A stretch of 9,595 bases of DNA from Promethearchaeum sp. (lineage in GTDB: Archaea > Asgardarchaeota > Lokiarchaeia > Sigyniarchaeales > Promethearchaeaceae): positions 1 through 9,595 of the forward strand of contig JAUWPK010000108.1 in assembly GCA_030611625.1 (NCBI GenBank), given 5' to 3'. The translations under genes and the position numbers were made by a program. The stretch's first letter is position 1. Each line of letters opens with the position of its first letter. The notes under the pieces were generated by a model. It made no database searches. It saw nothing but the letters and a program-made list of their open reading frames with translations, and was not told the origin of the DNA. Positions 1 through 6,760 of this stretch are shown here, piece after piece.

Positions 1-590
1 TTCTTCATCCAGGAGACTATAATCCAGATTTACCTCCAGATTTTTCCAGATTAGTGGAATTTTGTACCCAATATGAACCTGCTGATCGGATGGAGAACAT
101 GGTCAAAGTATATGATGCTTTGAAATGGTTGTATGACGCTACATTAAGTGAAAAAAAGGGATTCAATGAAAAACAACCCCAATTATATTTATATTGCGAT
201 TATAATGGTGGATATGTTCCACTATCTGAAAAAAAAGTCATTAAAATTGGAAGAGATGAAGTCATCGCAGCTGGTCAGAACCATGAAATGGACGGACACC
301 TTTTTAATGCACTTATCCCTACAACTGAGGGACGATTTACTTTGGAATTATATATTGAAGGAAATTATGCTTATATTCGTGATAATTTTTCAAAATTGGG
401 ATCATTTATTTCTAAACTTACTTCAACAAACCAACAGGTTTATAATAATGTCCCAATTAAAGGTTTAGATAATGTTGTTATTCAACTATCCGAAGCAAAT
501 ATAGGTAAAACTATCATAGAAATCCCATTCATAGCTCCAGACGGTAAAACTTACAGAATTTCATTTAAAATCGTTAATAAAAAAGGATAA
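1..590 (+). CDS. Ser/Thr protein kinase C-terminal part with FHA-like domain (5' partial)
   Basis: The reading frame is open from the left edge (first full codon at 3) to the TAA at 588-590, so only the C-terminal part of this protein is visible. The GTG at 54 lies inside a domain and is not a convincing start. Codons 3-125 read like the end of a protein kinase C-lobe: a proline-rich loop (DLPPDF), then C-x4-P-A-D-R-M-E-N-M-x3-Y-D-A-L. This matches kinase subdomain XI, with its invariant Arg at 87-89. The remaining ~135 residues look like a divergent FHA domain. They show I-K-I-G-R-D-E (about 240-260), a later D-N-F-S-K-L-G-S-F-I where FHA domains carry D-x-x-S-x-N-G-T, and a C-terminal strand pattern. 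The usual S-R-x-H phosphothreonine-binding motif is not recognisable, so phosphopeptide binding is uncertain. No signal peptide or membrane segment is visible in this part. It lies 5 bases from a PPP phosphatase, which suggests an opposing kinase/phosphatase pair. The kinase call is fairly secure; the FHA call is moderate. Confidence 0.7.
   Translation, partial: LHPGDYNPDLPPDFSRLVEFCTQYEPADRMENMVKVYDALKWLYDATLSEKKGFNEKQPQLYLYCDYNGGYVPLSEKKVIKIGRDEVIAAGQNHEMDGHLFNALIPTTEGRFTLELYIEGNYAYIRDNFSKLGSFISKLTSTNQQVYNNVPIKGLDNVVIQLSEANIGKTIIEIPFIAPDGKTYRISFKIVNKKG
583..587 (+). promoter_or_regulatory. Possible ribosome binding site AAGGA for the PPP phosphatase
   Basis: AAGGA ends 8 bases before the ATG at 596 and lies at the very end of the preceding kinase gene. 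The same AAGGATA string precedes the zupT ATG at a similar distance, which makes a weak Shine-Dalgarno role plausible. The motif is short and could be chance. Confidence 0.35.
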
Positions 591-595
591 TTAAA

Positions 596-1750
596 ATGAG
601 TGATAATACTTCGAATCAAAATCCAAATGAGTTACGTACAATTCTTTATTCAATTGCGCGTAAAGATAGACCAGATTTCGTTTGGGAATGGTTTATTCGA
701 TATTTTGCAGGAGCGGGATTAGAACCTGAACGATATTTTAAACATGAACCAAATGATCTTCTTGAGAATTATTTTACATTATTCTCAATGGCTATGGAAA
801 TGTTAAAGAGCAAGTATTCGCGAGGAAAATATAATAAATTTATCAGAGACGAAAATCCTTCAGATTCTACCTATTATTTTATAGGTGATACTCATGGAAG
901 TTTTATTGATACATACCAAATAATAGATTATCTTATCAAGGCATTTCAAATTAATCCAAAGATCAAAGTTGTTTTTTTGGGTGATTATATAGATCGCAAT
1001 CCATTTGATCTTCAAAATTTAGCATTTATTTTATCATTCTGGATACTTTTTCCAGATAATGTGTTTTTACTTCGTGGAAATCATGAGGATTCATCTGTTT
1101 GTTCAAGATATGGCTTCTCTCAACATCTTTTTGATAAAGCAGGATCAAAGGAACGTTTTACTCCAATTTGGGAACTCATTATTGAATTTTTCAGTAAACT
1201 TCCAATTGGATTTATGTGCAAAGTTGGTGATAAGAAGATATTGGCATTACATGGAGGAATTCCATTCGATGTCAATAATTATCATCCTTTAAAACTTCAA
1301 GATATCGAAACTGGATTGAATTGTTATCAAAAAGAACATTTCGATATGGATACAATTTCACAAACAATGTTATGGGCGGATCCGGATCCAGTTAACTTAT
1401 TTGAAGGTGTTGCACCTAATCCAAAAACAGGCAGACCTCGCTTCTCTGAGCAAGCGTTCAATGATTTTATGAGATTAAACCAATTTGATCTACTTATAAG
1501 AGGTCACCAAAAGTTTTCACAAGGATACAATTTACTATGGAATAATCGATTGATAACTCTCTTTTCAACTTCTACTTATGATGGAAGAAAAATTGGTAAT
1601 GCGAAATTTCTCAGAGTTCATCCTGAAATTGATTATGAACAAATTGGAGAAGAAAAACTCGGAAGAGGATATGGTATTTTAGATGTTAATACCGACTTTT
1701 TAAACACTCAAATAATCAAATATTATAATGGCAATATAACTCAAAATTAA
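596..1750 (+). CDS. PPP-family Ser/Thr protein phosphatase (PP1/PP2A/PP2B-like)
   Basis: This is a cytosolic metal-dependent phosphoprotein phosphatase that hydrolyses phosphoserine/phosphothreonine. All signature motifs of the PPP superfamily occur in order: GDTHG at residues 97-101, GDYIDR at 129-134, LLRGNHE at 158-164, HGGIP at 219-223, LWADPDP at 259-265 and RGHQ at 302-305. These supply the two-metal site, the phosphate-binding arginines and the catalytic His. The HGGIP, LWADPDP and RGHQ set places it with the eukaryote-type PP1/PP2A/PP2B group rather than the lambda/PrpA group. At 384 residues it is longer than a bare catalytic domain because of an N-terminal, probably helical extension of about 90 residues. 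Two motifs diverge. The Gly after GDYVDR is Asn135. The loop that reads SAPNYC in PP1 reads STSTYD (324-329), keeping the Tyr but losing the Cys. The ATG at 596 is supported by the 5-base gap to the kinase stop. The natural substrate is unknown; the upstream kinase or its targets are obvious candidates. Confidence 0.93.
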   Translation: MSDNTSNQNPNELRTILYSIARKDRPDFVWEWFIRYFAGAGLEPERYFKHEPNDLLENYFTLFSMAMEMLKSKYSRGKYNKFIRDENPSDSTYYFIGDTHGSFIDTYQIIDYLIKAFQINPKIKVVFLGDYIDRNPFDLQNLAFILSFWILFPDNVFLLRGNHEDSSVCSRYGFSQHLFDKAGSKERFTPIWELIIEFFSKLPIGFMCKVGDKKILALHGGIPFDVNNYHPLKLQDIETGLNCYQKEHFDMDTISQTMLWADPDPVNLFEGVAPNPKTGRPRFSEQAFNDFMRLNQFDLLIRGHQKFSQGYNLLWNNRLITLFSTSTYDGRKIGNAKFLRVHPEIDYEQIGEEKLGRGYGILDVNTDFLNTQIIKYYNGNITQN

Positions 1751-1770
1751 TTTAATTCATAGTTTTTAAA

Positions 1771-2724
1771 ATGAAAATTAAAATTCTCGGTGCGGAATCA
1801 CTGGGCGTGCGAAGTCTGTGTGTTTATATAGAAACTGGAGATCGAAAAATCCTCATCGATCCTGGAATTGCATTAGGATACAGACGATATGGTTTATTAC
1901 CACATCCATTCCAGGTTGCAATAGGATTTAATATTAGGAAAAACATCATTTCTATTATAAAATCAGGTGTCACAGATGTAGTTTTTAGTCATTATCATGG
2001 TGATCATGTCCCTCTTCCCGATGCTAACCCTTTTCAGCTGGATGCCTATCAAATCTCACCATATTTCAAAAAACCTAAATTATGGTGTAAAAGTTCAGAA
2101 AATATATCAAATAATATGTTAATTCGCAGAAATGATTTAATGAGAATTTTACAAAGGGATTTTCCTAATTCTGAGGGAAAAATAGAAGGTATTTTAAGGT
2201 TTTCACCATCTGTACGTCATGGACGGATGAAGAAAAACCATGTCATGATGACAAGGGTTGAAGAAGGAGATACTATTTTTGTTCATGCTTCAGATATTCA
2301 ACTTCTAGATGAAAAAGCGATATCTTTAATTTTAAAATGGGAACCAACAATTGTTCTAGCTTCTGGTCCACCTTTTTACTTAAAACAATACCAAACGAAA
2401 GAAATTTATGAGAATGCTTGGAAAAATGCAGTAATGTTGGCAAAAAATACATCAACACTAATCCTTGATCATCATTTATGCCGAAATATAGTAGGTTTAG
2501 AATTTATTTCCGATTTATCAAGGAAAACTGATAAAAAAATCATTTGCGCAGCTCAATTCATGGAAAAGGAACCAATTTTATTAGAAGCGTACAGGCGTGA
2601 ATTATACAGAGAATTACCCGTCGATCCAAAATGGCATGAGCAATATGCTAAATATAAAAGCACAACTATAAAATATCATAATTGGAGAAAATTCAGTTTG
2701 GATAATTACGATTTTACAATATAA
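1771..2724 (+). CDS. UPF0282 (COG2248) metallo-beta-lactamase-fold hydrolase
   Basis: This is a predicted metal-dependent hydrolase of the mainly archaeal UPF0282 family, whose substrate has not been established. The N-terminus is characteristic: I-L-G-A-E-S-L-G-V-R-S-L-C at residues 5-17, then I-L-I-D-P-G at 27-32 and R-R-Y-G-L-x-P-H-P at 38-46. The zinc-binding MBL motif S-H-Y-H-G-D-H spans 73-79. Further candidate ligands are His150 (S-V-R-H-G), Asp175 (H-A-S-D-I-Q) and the D-H-H at 233-235. The length of 317 residues is close to the family norm, so the gene looks intact. No signal peptide or membrane segment is seen, so the protein is probably cytosolic. The ATG is chosen because the conserved core begins directly after it; no clear ribosome binding site precedes it. 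The 20-base gap from the phosphatase suggests co-transcription, but this family has no known link to protein phosphorylation, so shared function is only a guess. The gene ends directly at an A-tract shared with the convergent - strand gene. Confidence 0.9.
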   Translation: MKIKILGAESLGVRSLCVYIETGDRKILIDPGIALGYRRYGLLPHPFQVAIGFNIRKNIISIIKSGVTDVVFSHYHGDHVPLPDANPFQLDAYQISPYFKKPKLWCKSSENISNNMLIRRNDLMRILQRDFPNSEGKIEGILRFSPSVRHGRMKKNHVMMTRVEEGDTIFVHASDIQLLDEKAISLILKWEPTIVLASGPPFYLKQYQTKEIYENAWKNAVMLAKNTSTLILDHHLCRNIVGLEFISDLSRKTDKKIICAAQFMEKEPILLEAYRRELYRELPVDPKWHEQYAKYKSTTIKYHNWRKFSLDNYDFTI

Positions 2725-2737
2725 AAAAAAAAAAAAA
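2723..2737 (-). terminator. Oligo-T (T15) terminator of the helical-repeat gene
   Basis: There are fifteen consecutive A on the + strand, read as T15 on the - strand, starting 13 bases after the TAG stop of the - strand gene (2751-2753). Archaeal RNA polymerase terminates at oligo-T tracts without needing a hairpin, and none is seen here. The run begins within the stop codon of the convergent + strand gene. It cannot be the oligo-T signal for that gene, for which no clear terminator is visible. Confidence 0.65.
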
Positions 2738-2750
2738 GAATAGTCAACTA

Positions 2751-5700
2751 CTAAAGCTGTTTTCCACAGAAGAAACAGAACTTTTCGTGGTCAGATGGTT
2801 GAGAAGCTTTACAATAGGTACAAACTTGAACAGGATTTTTGGAGGTTCTTCTCAAACTTGAACGTGGTGAGAATTCCGACTTTACTGGCTCCGATTTGGC
2901 ACTATTCATTATTCTTGTTCTTTCGATAGGAGCAGGTTTCTTAATTTGTGGTTCTATTTTCTTCACTTTTTGCTTCTTTTTACTTACTGGAGTAGAACTC
3001 GATTGCATATCACATATTTTAAGTAAATCGTTTATTTCAGCTACCGTCATCCCGACTCCTAAATATTGAGCACGGTTAAGCGCGGTTAATAATGATGATT
3101 TTGCTTTATTAGTTTTTTTATCTTCAACTAAAGCCACGATACCAGGCATTTCTCCCTTGAGTTTTTCGATTTGTAATTCAATTTCATTTTCAATGGATTT
3201 ATTCAAGTTTTCCCACCGAGAAATTATAAGTTTTGTTATATCTTCAAATTGTTTACCCAAAGGAGGTAATTGTGGTTTAATAGAAGCAATATTCTTACGT
3301 GCTTCAATGATCTTTCCTGAATTAAGTTCAACTTCCAATCTATCAAAATTTTCAAGGATTGGTAGGTTTATTGAACAGAAATTAATATGTTGCTTAATTT
3401 CCGGGACTATGGAAGTTACGTTAAGATTTTGAGCAGTTTCTAAGTTTTCTGTTAGAGATGCAATAGCTTTAGAGAATTTTAATGCCTTTATTTCTGTTTT
3501 AATTATTTTTTCATAAGCATTTTTCACTTTTGATTCTCTTTTACTGCCCTCGGATTTAGCTCTTTCATGTAATTTTTGAATATTAGCTTTTACATGATCA
3601 AAAATTTTCTCTTCTTTTTCACTAGAATCGTATAATTTATAAATTGCACCAACTGTGGGGACAAAATCGATTAAACTTTCGTAATTTTTATTTAATTGAT
3701 TGTATTCTAACACGAATTTCGTATTTTTTGAGCAATCTTGATCTAAATCATCAATTTCTTTTATTAATTCATCCATACCTAGCTTATTTGCCCGATCTTT
3801 GTAATTTTTAAGATGAGTTTGCACTTGTGAGAAATCATATGTTTTTTTAATTGGTTCTTCAAGTTTATTAAATTCCTCAGTTAATTTTGAAGACATATCA
3901 CTGATTTTAGCTTTCAAATTATCAAATTCATTTTCAAGGTTTAATTTTAAAGCAGAACTATAGATTTTTGGTGTTTCTTCTAACGCAGAATTAAACTTTT
4001 CTAATAACTTAGTATATTCAATTTTACCTATATTTAGTTGATTTTCAGCGATTTTTTTTATAATTTCCTTTTGAATATTTACAGCAGCCTTATTTAATTC
4101 AATTTTCTGAACGATAGGTAATAATAAACTACTGAATTCGATGAGATCAGTCTCATAAATTCGTTTTTTGATTTCATCTATAATATTTAGAGATTTACTA
4201 AGATCGTTTTTCTCATCTATTATCGCTTCAATATTATCTAATTTTTGAATTATCTTAGTTTTTTCATTAGATATTTGATTATTCGTTTCTTTTTCTAATT
4301 CAGTGTAATTTTCTTTAATTTTTAAAAAGTAAACTTCAGGTTTTCCAGATATTTTCGTCGAAATTTTTCCCAATTCCACTTTAACATGGTTAAACTTTGC
4401 TTCTTTCAATGATTGAGTTAAATCGTTGTAAAAATTAAAGATTTGAAGATTTAAATCAAACTTAGATAAATAATTGTCGATGATCGAGATGATTGATGGA
4501 TACTCATTTTGATCAGCAAAATTGCGTTTAGCATCCAAATCTTTTTTGTTCGCATCAAAATCTAAAGATTCTGTCAAATTCTTCCATATTTTTTCAACTT
4601 CTTCCTTAAGTTCTACTTCTTCCTTATTTCTAGCTTTTGAAATATTATCAATTAATGAGTTTATTTGTTCTTTGTTGCTTTTTAGCATTTCCACTGAAGA
4701 AAATTTCGTTGATATCATTTGTTTTAAGCTTTCTAACTTTTTATGAGCTTTAAAATAGGTTTTCGATTCATAAACTCCATTTATTTCCTGCATTTCATTA
4801 TAAATTTGTTCATTTACATCACACAAATATATATTTATATTAACAGATTCAATTAGGTTTTCTAAACCATTTTTCTTCAAATCTTCATTCAAATTTACTA
4901 ATGTCTTTTTGGCTTCACTAAAATTAAATTTTTCCATCATATCTTTAGAATTTTTAATAATAGATTCAGTATCATTGGTCCATTTTTCAATTAATGAATC
5001 AATTTTTTTTAGAAATATCTGATATTCCGTTTGTTTATCTTGATATATTAATTTTGAATCAATTCCTTTTAGAATATCATCTGCTAATCCTAAAAATTCT
5101 TTTGCTTTAAGAAGATCAAGTGTATTTTTTGCATCCGATAAATGGTTATCAAATTTCTTATTAATTTTGCTTATATTACGTGATTCCTTCATCAATTTCA
5201 AATTTTTCCCTAAAGATTTTTTTGAATCGCTCAAACCGTGCTCTTTCATAGAATTTTGGTAAATATTATAAACTTCTTCCATCTTTGAAATAATTTCAGG
5301 ATGAACGACTTGTTCTTTTTGTGTATCTTTCAATAATTTATTTAATGAATAGTATTTAAGTTCAAGTTCGTCAGGTTGAATATTTAGAGGAACAGGAATC
5401 TCATATTTTTCTAAATTTCTCTGAGCTTCGATGGATGAATCAGTCTTTTTTTCAAGAAATTTTATATTATTTAATATTTCCGTGATTCCACTTTCCTTAA
5501 CTTGAGATTTTATATTTTTCAATTTAGTAGGTATCTTGGTGAAATCCCTTGATTTAAAGGAATCTTCTACTTTTGCAATTTCTCCTATAAACTCATCTGT
5601 TGTTTTCTTTATTGTTTCTTTATTTGCTTCAATTAAGGCTTTAACTTGAGATTTTAGATCTGGGTTGAAGTTTGGGTGTTGCTTGTTAAGAGTATCGTTA

Positions 5701-5813
5701 CAAGAATTAAGGATATCTCCTGCTTTTAAAAGATTTTTTGAACTTTTAGCATTTAGTAGTTTTTTATTAAATTTTTCAAGATTGAAATCACTTTTTGTAT
5801 CTTTATCTCCCAT
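2751..5813 (-). CDS. Large helical-repeat/coiled-coil protein with C-terminal zinc ribbon
   Basis: I do not recognise a named family for this 1020-residue, Lys/Glu/Asn/Ile-rich protein. It is almost entirely predicted helix, with no signal peptide or transmembrane segment. It seems to be built from diverged repeats of a helical unit. The pattern is: aromatic-x3-A/hydrophobic, L every 3-4 residues, a turn with G or N, then I-x2-I, then C/K-x2-N. The best copies are near residues 287-336, 772-820 and 655-702; weaker ones are near 80-125, 410-460 and 885-935. Residues 22-70 and 230-280 also resemble each other. A Lys/Ser/Pro-rich linker (about 938-995) leads to a C-terminal zinc ribbon, Cys998-x2-Cys1001-x11-Cys1013-x2-Cys1016, followed by G-K at the extreme end. 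The architecture suggests an elongated scaffold or cytoskeleton-associated protein with a metal-stabilised tip, but no catalytic motif is present and the function is unknown. The ATG at 5813 is the natural start; there is no clear Shine-Dalgarno, and zupT lies 72 bases upstream. Confidence 0.85.
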   Translation of the reverse strand: MGDKDTKSDFNLEKFNKKLLNAKSSKNLLKAGDILNSCNDTLNKQHPNFNPDLKSQVKALIEANKETIKKTTDEFIGEIAKVEDSFKSRDFTKIPTKLKNIKSQVKESGITEILNNIKFLEKKTDSSIEAQRNLEKYEIPVPLNIQPDELELKYYSLNKLLKDTQKEQVVHPEIISKMEEVYNIYQNSMKEHGLSDSKKSLGKNLKLMKESRNISKINKKFDNHLSDAKNTLDLLKAKEFLGLADDILKGIDSKLIYQDKQTEYQIFLKKIDSLIEKWTNDTESIIKNSKDMMEKFNFSEAKKTLVNLNEDLKKNGLENLIESVNINIYLCDVNEQIYNEMQEINGVYESKTYFKAHKKLESLKQMISTKFSSVEMLKSNKEQINSLIDNISKARNKEEVELKEEVEKIWKNLTESLDFDANKKDLDAKRNFADQNEYPSIISIIDNYLSKFDLNLQIFNFYNDLTQSLKEAKFNHVKVELGKISTKISGKPEVYFLKIKENYTELEKETNNQISNEKTKIIQKLDNIEAIIDEKNDLSKSLNIIDEIKKRIYETDLIEFSSLLLPIVQKIELNKAAVNIQKEIIKKIAENQLNIGKIEYTKLLEKFNSALEETPKIYSSALKLNLENEFDNLKAKISDMSSKLTEEFNKLEEPIKKTYDFSQVQTHLKNYKDRANKLGMDELIKEIDDLDQDCSKNTKFVLEYNQLNKNYESLIDFVPTVGAIYKLYDSSEKEEKIFDHVKANIQKLHERAKSEGSKRESKVKNAYEKIIKTEIKALKFSKAIASLTENLETAQNLNVTSIVPEIKQHINFCSINLPILENFDRLEVELNSGKIIEARKNIASIKPQLPPLGKQFEDITKLIISRWENLNKSIENEIELQIEKLKGEMPGIVALVEDKKTNKAKSSLLTALNRAQYLGVGMTVAEINDLLKICDMQSSSTPVSKKKQKVKKIEPQIKKPAPIERTRIMNSAKSEPVKSEFSPRSSLRRTSKNPVQVCTYCKASQPSDHEKFCFFCGKQL

Positions 5814-5821
5814 ATATTAAA

Positions 5822-5880
5822 TTAATAAAAAGTAAGAAAAAAATTTTTTGATAGTTAATAAAAAAAAATTGGTAAGAAAA
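5822..5880 (-). repeat. Duplicated TTTTCTTAC / TTTTTATTAA element between zupT and the helical-repeat gene
   Basis: Read on the - strand, TTTTCTTAC occurs at 5880-5872 and again at 5840-5832, exactly 40 bp apart. Each copy is followed within a few bases by TTTTTATTAA. The T-rich part of the upstream copy could be a TATA-like element giving a short leader for the gene starting at 5813. The downstream copy is too close to that ATG for this. The region is highly AT-rich, so part of the similarity may be compositional. Confidence 0.4.
5860..5868 (-). terminator. Possible oligo-T (T9) terminator of zupT
   Basis: There are nine consecutive T on the - strand, starting 17 bases after the zupT stop codon (5886-5888), with no stem-loop. 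If it works, zupT and the downstream gene are largely separate transcripts. If it is leaky they could be partly co-transcribed, since both are on the same strand and only 72 bases apart. Confidence 0.4.
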
Positions 5881-5885
5881 CTAAT

Positions 5886-6692
5886 TTAGAAAAATAACAA
5901 GCTAACTGCCATGATAATCATGCCTAAAACAATTCCAATAATAACTATATGTCCTTGGCCATAATGGTGAGCAGTAGGGAGTATTTCATCCAAAGAAATA
6001 TAAATCATCACACCAGAAATGAAAACTAACAAACCTCCAATTACTTGGTCATTTAAAAATGGTCTTAAAATTAAATAGCCAATAGCAGCTCCAATAGGTT
6101 CTGCCAAACCAGATAAGAAAGAATATAAAAATGCCTTTTTTCTATTATTTGTAGCGTAAAATATCGGAATTGATACAGAGATGCCTTCGGGAATATTGTG
6201 TAGTGCAATTGCGATGGCAGTTAAAATCCCTAGATTTATATTGCTTAGTGCTGTACCAAAAGTAGCCATTCCTTCTGGAAAATTATGGAAACCAATTGCA
6301 AAAGCCATCACGAGCCCCATTTTCATTAATTTTGATTTATTTTCATTTGTTTCATCATTACATTTCTTAGATTCTTCCTCCAAACATTCAGAATCAACAA
6401 TATGATGTGGATTCTCGACCTCTGGTAAAAGAAAATCCATAATTCCGATAAACAGCATTCCACCAAACAAAACAACGATACCCCAAAATTCTCCAATAGC
6501 TTCCATTCCTTGCGGTAAAAGTTCCATAAAAGAAATATATAACATAACACCTCCAGATAAGCCTAAAGCAAACGATAAATAGGACATTTTAGGCTTTTTG
6601 ATGAAAAAAGCAATAGAACTACCTATTCCTGTAGAAAGTCCAGCCAGTATTGTTAATAAAAATGCATATCCAACATCAGTGATAAATAACAT
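5886..6692 (-). CDS. zupT: ZIP-family divalent metal transporter, ZupT type
   Basis: This membrane protein imports Zn2+ and probably other divalent metals such as Fe2+ or Mn2+ into the cytoplasm. About eight hydrophobic segments are visible (around residues 8-30, 37-57, 66-88, 122-144, 151-170, 187-208, 215-234 and 247-267). The binuclear metal-site helices carry the two ZIP hallmarks H-N-F-P-E-G (136-141) and H-N-I-P-E-G (165-170). S-G-L-A-E-P (194-199) and S-L-D-E-I-L-P (233-239) also match ZupT. The 268-residue length is typical. The loop before the fourth segment (about 92-120) is acidic and contains His, Cys and Glu/Asp, a plausible metal-sensing or metal-capturing loop. The ATG at 6692 is preceded by AAGGA with a 10-base spacer. 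The upstream region has a TATA-like box and two TTAGA/TCTAA inverted repeats, which points to metal-dependent repression. Metal specificity cannot be read from the sequence alone. Confidence 0.95.
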   Translation of the reverse strand: MLFITDVGYAFLLTILAGLSTGIGSSIAFFIKKPKMSYLSFALGLSGGVMLYISFMELLPQGMEAIGEFWGIVVLFGGMLFIGIMDFLLPEVENPHHIVDSECLEEESKKCNDETNENKSKLMKMGLVMAFAIGFHNFPEGMATFGTALSNINLGILTAIAIALHNIPEGISVSIPIFYATNNRKKAFLYSFLSGLAEPIGAAIGYLILRPFLNDQVIGGLLVFISGVMIYISLDEILPTAHHYGQGHIVIIGIVLGMIIMAVSLLFF

Positions 6693-6702
6693 GGTTAAAC
6701 TA

Positions 6703-6707
6703 TCCTT
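6703..6707 (-). promoter_or_regulatory. Possible ribosome binding site AAGGA for zupT
   Basis: AAGGA on the - strand lies 10 bases before the ATG at 6692 and supports that start. Its first two bases are the last two of the downstream inverted repeat at 6706-6717, so a repressor bound there would sit against the translation start region. Confidence 0.4.
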
Positions 6708-6717
6708 AGATTTCTAA
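6706..6717. promoter_or_regulatory. Inverted repeat TTAGA-N2-TCTAA, candidate operator 2 of zupT
   Basis: The + strand reads TTAGATTTCTAA: perfect 5-bp arms TTAGA/TCTAA around a 2-base centre. The arms are identical to those of the 14-bp palindrome centred exactly 30 bp upstream, so the two sites would lie close to the same face of the helix. A 2-base loop is too small for a stable RNA hairpin, so a protein-binding DNA site is more likely. Confidence 0.5.
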
Positions 6718-6734
6718 ATTATTAAATATTTAAT

Positions 6735-6748
6735 TTAGACATGTCTAA
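6735..6748. promoter_or_regulatory. Perfect palindrome TTAGACATGTCTAA, candidate operator 1 of zupT
   Basis: This is a perfect 14-bp palindrome containing G and C in an otherwise almost pure A/T region. It begins 12 bases downstream of the TATA-like box and covers the expected transcription start of zupT, a position where bound repressors block archaeal transcription. The TTAG/CTAA ends resemble the half-sites of DtxR/IdeR/MntR-type metal regulators. Assignment to that family is inference. Confidence 0.6.
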
Positions 6749-6760
6749 TTAATATTATAT

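Noticed and set aside
291..300. Possible His/Asp catalytic motif (H-E-M-D-G-H) in the FHA-like region
   Set aside because: It is short, lacks supporting metal-site partners elsewhere in the domain, and fits better as a loop between strands.
54..590. GTG at 54 as the start of a separate 178-residue protein
   Set aside because: The frame is open to the window edge, and the codons before and after the GTG together form one continuous kinase C-lobe motif, so this is an internal Val codon of a truncated gene.
2839..3069. Hydrophobic open frame on the + strand inside the helical-repeat gene
   Set aside because: It is antisense to a well-supported coding region, has no upstream signal, and the apparent hydrophobicity follows from reading a Lys/Glu-rich gene backwards.
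6326..6550. Alternative - strand frame within zupT
   Set aside because: It overlaps the conserved ZIP membrane segments in another frame and shows no domain of its own.
6721..6734. Perfect palindrome ATTAAATATTTAAT between the two zupT operators
   Set aside because: It consists only of A and T in a nearly pure A/T region, where such palindromes arise easily by chance, and its arms differ from the TTAGA/TCTAA pair.
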